Source: UBA1731 sp964440985 (GTDB lineage Bacteria > Verrucomicrobiota > Kiritimatiellia > RFP12 > UBA1067). From it: a stretch of DNA of 63,688 nucleotides. The position numbers and the translations under genes were made by a program. The stretch lies in the NCBI GenBank assembly GCA_964440985.1, contig CAYTWE010000007.1, positions 1 through 63,688 on the forward strand, written 5' to 3'. The notes beneath the pieces were generated by a model, which was given only the letters and a program-made list of their open reading frames with translations, was not told where the DNA came from and made no database searches. Below are positions 15,243-24,145 of the stretch, piece by piece. Every line of letters begins with the position of its first letter. The first letter of the stretch is position 1.

Positions 15243-17273
15243 TCAGCGCGTCAGCTTGATCCATGCGAAGTCAAGCTCCGCCGGAATCTCCACCTCGAGT
15301 TCCGTACCGTCGTCGTCAAGTTCCGCCTTGCCGCGTCCGCCGATCACCTCCGCTTTCCTGAAGGAAGCCCCGTCCGGAAGATAGCGAGAAAGATCCAGCG
15401 AGAATTCGTCATCACGCGAACGCTCGCGGAACAGTATGGCGTATGCACTTGCATTGTCCTTCGCGCACGAAAGGAAGCCCGTCCACGCATATCCGTCCGG
15501 CTCATGCCCTACCGGATAGATCGTTCCGCCGTGCATGGCGGCCCTTTCGCGCTTCCAGCGCGAAATAAGCGGACGCCAGGCGTCACGAACATTCTGCGGC
15601 ACGTCTGAAAGCTCCATCCAGCCGAGGGGCGACGCCACCATGGCGATCGCGAAGAGCGCATCGGCCGGCCAGAGGTGCGGCGCGAGCGGATCATCGGTGT
15701 AGCCGGACTGGTTCTTGCCGGGGTTCATCAACTCCATGCGCAGACGGACAGGATCGACCACCTGCGACAGCGTCCACAGGTTGCGGAGAGTGAGGTGCGG
15801 ACGGTATGCGCGGGAGTCGCGCTCCCGCTGGTAGCGGTTCTCGACGAACAGCGGCCCGATGTCCATCAGACCGAAGTAGCCGGGCCGGATGCCGGCCGTG
15901 CAGTCGAGATCGAACACCATGTCAGAACTGGACTCCGTGAGCATCTTGTCAAAGAACTTCCTGTTGCGCTCGAAGCCGAGTGGCGTCGTTATGTGCAAGG
16001 AGTCGATCTTGAAGTAGCGGACGTCCATCTTGCGGTAGTAGTCCAGCAGGCAGTCGGCATCCTCCTCCCAATGCTTGAGGTCGTCGGAGGAGTCAGGCCC
16101 GAACCATATCCCGAACACAAGCCCCTTCGCCTTTGCGGCGGCGGCGAGCGGCGCAAGCCCATGCGGGAAACGCTCTTCGTCCGGCTCCCAGAAACGCGGG
16201 TCAACCGCACGGAAGTCGCTCCACGCCTTAGGTATGCCCGGAAGGAGCTTCTTCTTGGAGTTCGCCGTGCGTCCGCGCTGCCAGCCGTCATCGACCTGTA
16301 TGACGTCCACGCCGATGTCGGCCGCCGCCTCCACCTCCTTCATGAGGAAATCTGCGTTGATGCGGCTGTCCTGGTTTCCGTCCCCCCAGGTGTTGGAGAG
16401 GAATATGCCGTCGCGTCCGGCCCGGTATGGACGTATCGCCCGCTGCAGATCCTGCAATGCCCGGATGCGCCCCGCCTCTCCGCCGGAGTAGGTCAGCTCG
16501 GCGAGCGGATAACCGTTCACCAGGGTAATGACAGTACGGTCGGACGATGACACCACGAAGTCCGGAATGTCCGTCGGCCGCGATATCGGCATCGGCGCCA
16601 GACGCAGAAACACCAGGCCGTCACCAGTCGCCGAATCACGCACGTCAAGCGCCGTAGTGGCGACGGCCTCCGCTATCTGGCATGACGGCATCAGCCAATC
16701 GTTTCGCTTCACGAGGTCGTTGCGTATGTCGGTCTGGTCGAACAGCGTGACGCTCGTGACGCGAACGTGCATCGGGGAAAGCGGAATGCTGTCGCCAACC
16801 TCCCTCGCCTTGGACGGCAGCGCCCAACCCTTTCCGGCAATCTTCCTGTATTCGTTTGCCGACTGCTTTACGACGATCTCCGGGATCGGACGCTTCCATC
16901 CCTGCTCCTTCAGGACACCGGAGACGCCCGGATAGACGCGCAGTGTCGTGGTGTTCCCCCCGACGGTCACTCTTACGGCAAGCCCCTCCGCCCCGGCCGG
17001 ATTGCGTCTCTCCGCCGTGCACACCGGCTCCGGCATCGCACCTCTCCTGCCTGACGCAGCGTTGCGCATCCATTCGCCGCCCGACGGCTTTCTGATTGAC
17101 GCCGTCCGCAACTCGCCGTTAATGACGGCATACGTACGTTCAAACGCACCGTTGCCCACGGTCAGCGAATCGCCGTTCCATCTCGCGAAGCATCCGCCTG
17201 TCTCAAACGTTCCGGCAAATGCCGCCACTGCAAGCGTCGCCGCCGAAACAATGATTGCGCCCTTCATGTTCAT
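15243..17273 (-). CDS. secreted GH36-like alpha-galactosidase family enzyme (clan GH-D)
   Basis: This 676-aa protein has a signal peptide (MKGAIIVSAATLAVAAFAG), an N-terminal beta-sandwich, and a TIM barrel with clan GH-D features: FLSNTWGDGNQDSRIN, GVDVIQVDDGWQRG and the nucleophile-type KxD in RYFKIDSLH. The later FDLDCTAGIRPGYFG stands where the acid/base region lies. Members act on alpha-galactosides or related glycans; the substrate is unknown. The start at 17273 has AGGATACGTT upstream; a longer frame runs toward uvrD. It lies 70 nt downstream of the helicase gene on the same strand. Confidence 0.82.
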   Translation of the reverse strand: MNMKGAIIVSAATLAVAAFAGTFETGGCFARWNGDSLTVGNGAFERTYAVINGELRTASIRKPSGGEWMRNAASGRRGAMPEPVCTAERRNPAGAEGLAVRVTVGGNTTTLRVYPGVSGVLKEQGWKRPIPEIVVKQSANEYRKIAGKGWALPSKAREVGDSIPLSPMHVRVTSVTLFDQTDIRNDLVKRNDWLMPSCQIAEAVATTALDVRDSATGDGLVFLRLAPMPISRPTDIPDFVVSSSDRTVITLVNGYPLAELTYSGGEAGRIRALQDLQRAIRPYRAGRDGIFLSNTWGDGNQDSRINADFLMKEVEAAADIGVDVIQVDDGWQRGRTANSKKKLLPGIPKAWSDFRAVDPRFWEPDEERFPHGLAPLAAAAKAKGLVFGIWFGPDSSDDLKHWEEDADCLLDYYRKMDVRYFKIDSLHITTPLGFERNRKFFDKMLTESSSDMVFDLDCTAGIRPGYFGLMDIGPLFVENRYQRERDSRAYRPHLTLRNLWTLSQVVDPVRLRMELMNPGKNQSGYTDDPLAPHLWPADALFAIAMVASPLGWMELSDVPQNVRDAWRPLISRWKRERAAMHGGTIYPVGHEPDGYAWTGFLSCAKDNASAYAILFRERSRDDEFSLDLSRYLPDGASFRKAEVIGGRGKAELDDDGTELEVEIPAELDFAWIKLTR

Positions 17274-17343
17274 AACGTATCCTTTCATTTTGTCTGCGTC
17301 ACCCCGCCTTGCGGCGCGAATGCCCGTCTCCTGGAAGCGGCGA

Positions 17344-19407
17344 CTACCGTCTCCACGTCGTTTTCCAGTTCCGCTCCTGCCGGCCTCGCGACGATCCGCC
17401 GCCCGCGCCGCCGAAACGGTCGCCATATCCGCAACCGTCGTACCTGCGAGGACGTTCATACGCAGGCGTCACCGACCGCACCTCGTGTTCGTTGTACAGT
17501 TCCGGCGGAATCTCGCGCACAAAACGAGACTCCTCCATAGGCTGCATCCCGCCGTCAGGACGCTTCATCGAACGCGGAACGCACAGGTACAGGCGGTCTT
17601 TAGCCCGCGTCACCGCCACGTAGAAAAGACGGCGCTCCTCATCGATGTTTCCGTCATCCAAGCTCTTTGAGGACGGAAACACGGTGTCCACGAGCCACGG
17701 AAGGATCACCACCGGCCATTCCATCCCCTTCGCCTGGTGAACAGTGCTGAGCTGCATATGGTCATCGCCGACAGACGACCTGTTCTGGGCATCGAGGTTC
17801 GTCATCAGGGCAACCTCTTCGAGGAAGCCGCGCAGCCCCGTCCTGAACGACGCGATCTGCGACTGCAGTTCCGCAAGATCGTCGAGCCTGCCGGCGGCGT
17901 CCTCCTCCTCGAACTGGCGGCGCAGATGGTCGCCGTAGAAGAAGCGAACGTAGTCCTCGATCAGCTTTCCGCCGTCACCGGCATCGATATGTCCGCGTGC
18001 GGCGGCAAACGCCTTCTGCATCCCCTCCCATCCGGCTTTCGCCTTCGGCGTGAGCATGGAGTCGAGCGACATGCGATCCATTCCGCTGCCGGGATCGAAG
18101 CTGCGGCCGAGCTTCGTCCAGTAACGCCGCAAGGAGGCGTCGCCAACGCCAGGCAGCTGTCCGAACAGGCGAAAGAAGCTCATCTCGTCAGCGGGGTTGA
18201 ACATGAGCCGGAGGAATGACAGCACATCCTTCACGTGGAGCTGCTCAAACACGCCTACGCCGCTCGTGATGCGAAACGGCATCCGCGCCCTTGTGAGGGA
18301 AAGCTGTATGTCTATCGACGTGTAGTGCGAACGGTACAGCACCGCGATGTCCTTGTACCTGAACCCCTGTCCGCGCAGATGCTCGACAAGCTTCAGCATC
18401 AGTTCCGCCTGTGCGCGGCCGTCCCACATCCTGTACATCTGCGGTGACAGCCCCTGCTCCCGGCGGAACGGGCGAAGCGTCTTCTCGAACTGATGGGACA
18501 CGTCCTTCATCACCGTATTCGCGACGTCGAGGATCGGCGAGAGCGAACGGTAGTTGCGCTCAAGCTTGATGATCCTGCATCCGTCCCACCGGTTCGGGAA
18601 CTCCATGATGTTCTCGAACTGCGCCCCGCGCCACGTATATATGCACTGGAAGTCGTCGCCGACAACCATGAGGTTGCGGTGCTTCGCCGCCAGAATGTCG
18701 GTGAATTGCGCCTGCACCGAATTGGTGTCCTGGTATTCGTCGACAAGGACGTGGAGAAACCGCTCCTGCAATTCGTTGCGCACACCCTCAACGTCCCGCA
18801 CGAGCTTGAGTCCATTCACGATAAGGTCGTCAAAATCCATCGCGCCAAGCTCTTTCTTCAGCGTGGCGTACCTCGCACCGCACTCAATCACCTTTTCGAC
18901 GTCGAGCGCAATCTTCGTCTGCTGGATCTTGACAAGATCCTCGAAGTTCAGCTCGCGGTTCGCCGCATCGGATATCAGCTTGAGTATGAATTCCTTTTTG
19001 ACGAAATCCTTTGCATCCTTTCCCGCGACCTCCTTGACGATTCTTCCCATGGCCTTCTTCTGGTCTTCTTCATCAAGGATGGTGAAGTCGGGCCTGTATC
19101 CCAGAAAGCTCCCGTACCTGCGCAGGAGCTTTGCGCAGATGGAATGGAACGTTCCGGACCATATGCCGTCCACACCTGAACCTATCAGCCCTTCGGCGCG
19201 CTCCGTCATCTCGCGTGCGGCACGGTTCGTGAACGTAAGCAGGAGGATGCGCGACGCCGGCACTCCGTTCCCTATCAGATACGCAACGCGATGGACAAGT
19301 GTGCGCGTCTTGCCGGTGCCCGCCGCCGCCAGCACAAGGATCGGGCCTCCATCCGCCGTCGCCGCCGCGCACTGCTCGGCGTTCAGCTCTTTCTCAAAGT
19401 CTATCAT
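17344..19407 (-). CDS. UvrD/PcrA/Rep-type superfamily 1 DNA helicase
   Basis: This 687-aa ATP-dependent 3'-5' helicase has the Walker A motif AAAGTGKT at residues 27-34, motif Ia TFTNRAAREM, the DExx box LVDEYQDTNSVQA, motif III GDDFQCIYTWRGA, motif IV RNYRS, motif V HQAKGMEWPVVI and motif VI YVAVTRAKDRLY. Length and order are standard. It acts in repair or replication restart. The ATG at 19407 lies 7 nt after a TGGTATAAT element, so the message is probably leaderless. The Arg/Gly/Asn-rich tail (GGSSRGRQERNWKTTWRR) resembles the low-complexity tails of PcrA relatives. Confidence 0.94.
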   Translation of the reverse strand: MIDFEKELNAEQCAAATADGGPILVLAAAGTGKTRTLVHRVAYLIGNGVPASRILLLTFTNRAAREMTERAEGLIGSGVDGIWSGTFHSICAKLLRRYGSFLGYRPDFTILDEEDQKKAMGRIVKEVAGKDAKDFVKKEFILKLISDAANRELNFEDLVKIQQTKIALDVEKVIECGARYATLKKELGAMDFDDLIVNGLKLVRDVEGVRNELQERFLHVLVDEYQDTNSVQAQFTDILAAKHRNLMVVGDDFQCIYTWRGAQFENIMEFPNRWDGCRIIKLERNYRSLSPILDVANTVMKDVSHQFEKTLRPFRREQGLSPQMYRMWDGRAQAELMLKLVEHLRGQGFRYKDIAVLYRSHYTSIDIQLSLTRARMPFRITSGVGVFEQLHVKDVLSFLRLMFNPADEMSFFRLFGQLPGVGDASLRRYWTKLGRSFDPGSGMDRMSLDSMLTPKAKAGWEGMQKAFAAARGHIDAGDGGKLIEDYVRFFYGDHLRRQFEEEDAAGRLDDLAELQSQIASFRTGLRGFLEEVALMTNLDAQNRSSVGDDHMQLSTVHQAKGMEWPVVILPWLVDTVFPSSKSLDDGNIDEERRLFYVAVTRAKDRLYLCVPRSMKRPDGGMQPMEESRFVREIPPELYNEHEVRSVTPAYERPRRYDGCGYGDRFGGAGGGSSRGRQERNWKTTWRR

Positions 19408-19414
19408 TGCGGAG

Positions 19415-19420
19415 ATTATA
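19415..19420 (-). promoter_or_regulatory. extended -10 of the helicase gene, leaderless
   Basis: TGGTATAAT on the minus strand ends 7 nt before the ATG, with no Shine-Dalgarno sequence between. Confidence 0.7.
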
Positions 19421-19689
19421 CCAAAACTCCCCCGGTCGGACGTCCGAAACCGACACAAATGGTAATATCTCTTGGGTCAGCAAAAAAGCAAGGACAGCCA
19501 TGGGGATCGACGAAGAGGAAAGCCGGGCCACACCACCATGAGGGTGGCCACCGCGGCAGGACGAAAAAGCGCATATAGAAAGAGTCAAGTGGAAGATGAA
19601 CTCATCCAAAGTGTCTTTAGACATTCTTCGAAGCAGATAACGGCACAAACACAAAAGCAGGAAAACCGTTATCTTGCACACATTTGGAA
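19421..19689. other. intergenic region between the helicase gene and tRNA-Ala
   Basis: The left part carries the helicase promoter region. A divergent extended -10 (TGGTAATAT, -10 at 19463-19468) precedes a possible 13-codon reading frame at 19500-19541. From 19542 to 19689 I see no gene on either strand. Confidence 0.5.
19500..19541 (+). CDS. possible short peptide MGIDEEESRATPP
   Basis: ATG at 19500 is preceded by AAGGAC at the right distance and, further up, by an extended -10 (TGGTAATAT), so a short message is plausible. The 13 codons encode MGIDEEESRATPP. Its start resembles another intergenic reading frame at 60586 (MPIHEEERTPP), which is why it is reported. There is no other support that it is translated. 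Confidence 0.25.
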   Translation: MGIDEEESRATPP

Positions 19690-19765
<76 letters not shown>

Positions 19766-19783
19766 AAAAACAAAACGGCGCGT

Positions 19784-19812
19784 ATGATATCAAAAGACCG
19801 TTTACAATGCAA
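19784..19812 (-). promoter_or_regulatory. promoter of tRNA-Ala
   Basis: On the minus strand TTGCAT, a 17-nt spacer and TATCAT lie 18 nt ahead of the tRNA. TTTTGATATC around the -10 matches the promoter of the CAT tRNA. Confidence 0.65.
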
Positions 19813-19883
19813 GCGCATTTTTTACTGTGTCGATGAAACAACAAATGGCGGGCTCTATTTGACGAAGCCAACTCAAATTATGA

Positions 19884-19889
19884 TATAAT
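19884..19889 (+). promoter_or_regulatory. extended -10 of the outer-membrane protein gene
   Basis: TGATATAAT is followed by a leader of about 98 nt before the ATG at 19994. The leader is unusually long for this window, where many leaders are short or absent. I see no riboswitch in it. Confidence 0.55.
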
Positions 19890-19993
19890 CCCACCATTTA
19901 GCATATGACGGCGCAGGTCGGGCAAGGCAGCAGAAGGCAAGACAACAGTACGATGCACTACGCAGAAAACATGGATGCAGACAGAAGAACGGC

Positions 19994-20854
19994 ATGAAAA
20001 GATCGATTTTTACATTGGCCGGCCTTCTTGCCGTCTCCGCCCTCGCAACTGATGCATCGCATGATGAAATACCTGCGCCAGACTCCGGATTGATGCAGGG
20101 AATAGACCTTTCATTCTGGGCGTACCCAGAATTTGCGTCCGGACATTCAAGCATGGGATGCATAAAGGTCGTCTATCCGGTGTTCAACCTCGATACAGGA
20201 ACGGCCATCAAGCTGAAAGGCGGCGAATTCGGACGCCTTCTGTTCGGCGTATGGTCGCAATCCGACGTGAGCAGCCACTACCACGATCGCCGCCGCTACG
20301 CATTCCAAGAGATCGACCCCATAATCGCGTACGCCTACACGCTGCACTTCCGTGACGGCTGGAATCTCGATTCACAGCTCGGTGCACAATGGAACTTCAT
20401 GGACGGCTACTACGGCGACGGACGGCACTCATACGATGAATGGCAGTTCTGGGAACGGTTGAACATGCCATGGTGTACGGTATACACCGGCATGAGGAAC
20501 TTCTACCTGCCGGTGTGCAAGTCGTTTTTCCGCGTAGGCGTCACCCGGTCGTTCCCGATAGTCGGCAACCTGTCGATTCGCCCGAACGTCTGGCTCGATG
20601 GCGGAAGCGAACGATGGAACCAGCAGCGCGTCGGCTACGGAGAATACCGGAAGAAAATCGGCAGAGGGCTGAACGCCGTGCTGATCCAGCTATACCTCGA
20701 CTACCGAATCAGCGAATGGCTGAGCCTCTACGGCGGTGTCACCCAGCATTGCGCCGTCGGCAATGAAATACGGAACAGCCTCGGCGCAAATCCATCCCGC
20801 GAATCAAAGAAGGATTTCCTGATAGTCACGATGGGCGCGAAGCTGGACTTCTGA
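19994..20854 (+). CDS. probable outer-membrane beta-barrel protein
   Basis: This 286-aa protein begins with a signal peptide (MKRSIFTLAGLLAVSALATDASH) and is then dominated by alternating aromatic and polar strands (ARTLHFRDGWNLDS-type patterns, VGNLSIRPNVWLDGG). It ends in GAKLDF with a terminal Phe, as expected of a BamA-inserted barrel. The family is not recognised. It is convergent with the MMPL/acyltransferase gene and their 3' ends overlap by 29 bases. A link to the lipid-export operon opposite is possible but rests only on position. Confidence 0.6.
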   Translation: MKRSIFTLAGLLAVSALATDASHDEIPAPDSGLMQGIDLSFWAYPEFASGHSSMGCIKVVYPVFNLDTGTAIKLKGGEFGRLLFGVWSQSDVSSHYHDRRRYAFQEIDPIIAYAYTLHFRDGWNLDSQLGAQWNFMDGYYGDGRHSYDEWQFWERLNMPWCTVYTGMRNFYLPVCKSFFRVGVTRSFPIVGNLSIRPNVWLDGGSERWNQQRVGYGEYRKKIGRGLNAVLIQLYLDYRISEWLSLYGGVTQHCAVGNEIRNSLGANPSRESKKDFLIVTMGAKLDF

Positions 20855-23702
20855 CAGCTCCAAAAAAGTCATAGAACTGATACCACTGCTCCGGATGCGC
20901 AATCGTCTCCGCCTCAAGAAACTTTACGTAGTTTTCGAATATCGCACCAGAGCAGCGACGGCGCGACACCGGCCGCTCCCCTTCTCCGTTCATCAAATCA
21001 GCCATGTGGACATCATACCGGTTCCATCCAGTCCGCACACACACGACCGCAAACACAGGAGCCTCCATTAGCTCCGCAAAACGGAATACGCCCTTCGGCC
21101 ATACGCAGTCGACTCCTAAAAACCTGTGGTGCAGCACACTCCCCGATCCGGCGCTCGTCCTGTCGCCCGCCATTATGACAATCTCTCCGCGTCCAATCGC
21201 CTCCTGCATCGACACCGCAGTCTCCACGCCTATATCCTCCACCGCGTGAAACTCGAACCTTGTGCCGTCGAAATGTCTCATGAACACCTTCATGAAGATG
21301 GCATCGTGCCCCATCTGCTGAAAGGCGTGGACTTTGGGAAATACGGACGCAACGCCTTTGCGCCTCAACGTCTCCGGCAGGGCCGGAAGCACCCCTACCG
21401 TCCCGACATGGGAGCACATCAGAAACACGCCCTTCCCGGAATCCACAAGAGCCTTGAATCTCCGCCAGCCGTCATCGTCCCTGACGGACATCTCCGGCAG
21501 GTTTTTTCTGAGCGTACAGGCGTCCGTCTTGTCCATCAGCCCCCACGCGAAACCGAGAATGTGCCTGAACAACCGCCATGCCGTCGGCCGCATCTCCATC
21601 CCGGAATGATCCGAGAGCGTACAGTAGAACGCGGCAAGAGCCGTCCGCGCAGGAACGGAGAAAAGATATATGAACGGCATCGCGAAAAGAAATATGAGAC
21701 GCTGGAACGTTTTGCCGAACATGGCGTACGACATCCACATGAACTGCATCCAGAACCGCGATGCGCACTGTTCACGCTGTTCATGCCACTGCTGCGGAGA
21801 GTCCGCCACGCGGCGCCGCCCACCGCCGGCAGACACTTGACCTGCGTCAATGCGAAAAGCCTCCCTTGAGAATCCGCAGCACATCTTGGCGGAGAAATAC
21901 GACACCGCAAGTCCGAAGGCAAGCGCAATGCCCATGGAGCGCGTCACCGCAAAATCGGTGAAACCGAGCAGCCCGAATCCGACGAAACTGGTGAGGAACG
22001 AATAAAGCACAGCTCTCCCCGCAGGCCCTGATGCACCATGCCATCTGAACACGGAATAGTCAAGCCCAAGACCGACGAAAAGGAAAAAGCATATCTTGGT
22101 GAAGAAGTTCATCGTCTCGCCCATGCACACGAGCAGACCGTACGTCGCGGAATATGCAACTGCGACAGGGATGATGAAATCGAGACATTCACGGCGAAAC
22201 AGAAACACGAGCGCAAAAGCCAAAACCGCAAGCGCCGCCAACAGCAGACGGTCAGTCTCACGAAGCCATCCGGCGAACAGCCCCTCTATCGCACCCTTCG
22301 GATCGAACACCTGACAGGATTCGTCTATGGCGAACGCAGCGGCCGGCAACCCGGTCATGCTTCGGTATCTGTCGCTCTCCACCGCATACAGCGCCGCCAC
22401 CAGCCGGATGTTGCGCCTCTGTTCGTCGGCGGACGGAATCAACGATCCGCCTGACATCTCTGCGGAGAGCCGCTCACCCTCCGCCAAATAAGGATCCGGG
22501 CGGTAGAATCTCGATATGTCAACAGCATCCCGTCTCTCAAACACACCGCACCTCACCCCCAACGTCCCCGCCAACGGCGGAAGAACCGCAACAGCAGCAA
22601 CAGCGGCGAACCGAAGCCATGGGCGGATGGCGATGCTTTTGGCGGAAGCATCCTCGTTTCCGGAAACTTCGCCGCCGCATCCGCCAACCACACCGCCATC
22701 TGCCCGCAGAAAGAGCATCACCGCCGCATATACAGTGGCAAGCCCCGTGACAGTGAAGAGCGCCATCTGGTTCATCACGCCGACATCCGAGATCATCAAC
22801 GGCAGGAAACACGCCGCAGTACTCAGGAACGACAATGTGAGCGGCCTTGAAATCGGACGTTTCGCCGCCAGCGAATGGTACACGTAATCGACGCTCAGCC
22901 CTATCAACGACGTCCCGAACACGAAAGTCACGAGATGCGGCTTCCCGAACACGGCGAAAAGAGCGGCGGAAGCGACGCAGAATGCAGCCGACTGCACGGC
23001 TATCAGCAGAGGCACGAACCTGAATGACCGGACAAGCAGCCAACCAAACAGAACAACAAACGCAAGCGACACCGCCGAGAGGATGTTCACTTCTCCCTTG
23101 GAGCGCTCCGAGGCGACCGCCGCATGGAACGGCGCCCCGGCACATCGTACATCATCAGCGCCCCGGACAGCCGCAAGCGCGGCAGACGCCTGGTCGGGCG
23201 AAAGATGCACATTGACCGCCACCCACTCGCCTTTCGGTGCGGCAGCGTCCAACGCCCAGTCGGTGAAAAGCAGAAACGGATCCACATCTACCGGAAGAGC
23301 CGGAGGCATCGGAGAGTAGAGCCGCGCCACGGCGGCATCCCGTACCGCCGCATACTCGCCCGCCTCAAGCAGCCTGCGCGTCGAGGGCGACAGAAAACCG
23401 CGCGCATACGGGGCGACAACCTTGAGCGCCGCGGACATCTCCCGCGACGACATCAGCGACACCGGCACTCCAAGCGCTTCAAGACGGGACTTGGCAGTCT
23501 CCTCCGATTCCGCCTTCACAAGGAAACGCGCCGATGTGGACATCGCGGAAGCGGCATCCTTCAGTCCGCCGCCGGCATCCCCCGCAAGCGCGAGCAGATC
23601 GGTCTCCACGCCGTTGCGAACCGTGAAGAAAAGGCTTCCTCCCGCCGATGCGACGAGCGCAAGCAGCGCAACACGAAGCGCACGCTGGATTCCGACGCTC
23701 AC
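20826..23702 (-). CDS. MMPL-type exporter fused to a lysophospholipid acyltransferase-like domain
   Basis: This 958-aa fusion has two parts. Residues 1 to about 620 form an RND/MMPL exporter with two blocks of transmembrane helices (VSLAFVVLFGWLLVRSF, GTSLIGLSVDYVYHSLAAKR, VGLGLDYSVFRWH) and periplasmic loops. Residues from about 640 form an LPLAT domain of the HtrB/aryl-polyene type, including GVFLMCSHVGTVGVLPALPE and IVIMAGDRTS. In that domain the catalytic-type histidine motif reads HVGTVG, without the acidic residue normally found at HX4D/E. Such exporters and acyltransferases occur together in aryl-polyene and flexirubin clusters. The GTG start overlaps the lolA-like stop (GTGA). Confidence 0.82.
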   Translation of the reverse strand: MSVGIQRALRVALLALVASAGGSLFFTVRNGVETDLLALAGDAGGGLKDAASAMSTSARFLVKAESEETAKSRLEALGVPVSLMSSREMSAALKVVAPYARGFLSPSTRRLLEAGEYAAVRDAAVARLYSPMPPALPVDVDPFLLFTDWALDAAAPKGEWVAVNVHLSPDQASAALAAVRGADDVRCAGAPFHAAVASERSKGEVNILSAVSLAFVVLFGWLLVRSFRFVPLLIAVQSAAFCVASAALFAVFGKPHLVTFVFGTSLIGLSVDYVYHSLAAKRPISRPLTLSFLSTAACFLPLMISDVGVMNQMALFTVTGLATVYAAVMLFLRADGGVVGGCGGEVSGNEDASAKSIAIRPWLRFAAVAAVAVLPPLAGTLGVRCGVFERRDAVDISRFYRPDPYLAEGERLSAEMSGGSLIPSADEQRRNIRLVAALYAVESDRYRSMTGLPAAAFAIDESCQVFDPKGAIEGLFAGWLRETDRLLLAALAVLAFALVFLFRRECLDFIIPVAVAYSATYGLLVCMGETMNFFTKICFFLFVGLGLDYSVFRWHGASGPAGRAVLYSFLTSFVGFGLLGFTDFAVTRSMGIALAFGLAVSYFSAKMCCGFSREAFRIDAGQVSAGGGRRRVADSPQQWHEQREQCASRFWMQFMWMSYAMFGKTFQRLIFLFAMPFIYLFSVPARTALAAFYCTLSDHSGMEMRPTAWRLFRHILGFAWGLMDKTDACTLRKNLPEMSVRDDDGWRRFKALVDSGKGVFLMCSHVGTVGVLPALPETLRRKGVASVFPKVHAFQQMGHDAIFMKVFMRHFDGTRFEFHAVEDIGVETAVSMQEAIGRGEIVIMAGDRTSAGSGSVLHHRFLGVDCVWPKGVFRFAELMEAPVFAVVCVRTGWNRYDVHMADLMNGEGERPVSRRRCSGAIFENYVKFLEAETIAHPEQWYQFYDFFGAVRSPASRPS

Positions 23703-24145
23703 CGCTTAAGCGATATCTCCAGTCTGTCGCCGTTCCTGAAAAACACAGTCAGGGACGACGGAATCACAATGCCGCCGGAGGAATATGCCGGATCTGCATC
23801 CGACGTCTCCACCCTCTCCACAAAATCGCGCATCTCCTTTATCTCGAATATCTGGGAGACGTTCTCTATCTTCATCTTCAGCGAACGCACTGCAGTCCTT
23901 CCGCCTGCCGTAAACGAGTAGTTCGTCGGCGTGGCCGTGAAGACGGACGGCATGGGCTTGAGCGTGTTCCATACGAACCGCCTGTCCTTCTCGAACGACC
24001 AGGTGCCGGAACTCGTCAGCGTAACGTCAACGTCCTTCAGCACCTTCCTCTGCACGAACGTACCGGAAGCGGAGACGGCGTCTGAGCCGTATCCGCAGCA
24101 GACAATGCAGCACACCGCGCTGCACAGAACCGCGACTCTGTTCAT
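23699..24145 (-). CDS. LolA-like outer-membrane lipoprotein carrier family protein
   Basis: This 148-aa protein has a signal peptide (MNRVAVLCSAVCCIVCCGYG) followed by a LolA-type pattern: SASGTFVQRKVLKDVDVTLTSSG, WSFEKDRRFVWNTLKP, and EIKEMRDFVERVETSD. The LolA fold carries acylated molecules across the periplasm. Its position directly before an MMPL-acyltransferase fusion copies the LolA-MMPL pairing of aryl-polyene and related lipid-export clusters. It is coupled on both sides: ATGA overlap with the EamA gene and GTGA with the MMPL gene. It is shorter than housekeeping LolA (about 200 aa). Confidence 0.75.
   Translation of the reverse strand: MNRVAVLCSAVCCIVCCGYGSDAVSASGTFVQRKVLKDVDVTLTSSGTWSFEKDRRFVWNTLKPMPSVFTATPTNYSFTAGGRTAVRSLKMKIENVSQIFEIKEMRDFVERVETSDADPAYSSGGIVIPSSLTVFFRNGDRLEISLKR

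Noticed and set aside
19515..19522. GAGGAAAG followed by CCGGGC, recalling the conserved start of RNase P RNA
   Set aside because: The intergenic space is too short for RNase P RNA, the match breaks after a few bases, and no partner strand (ACAGAA-type) is found.
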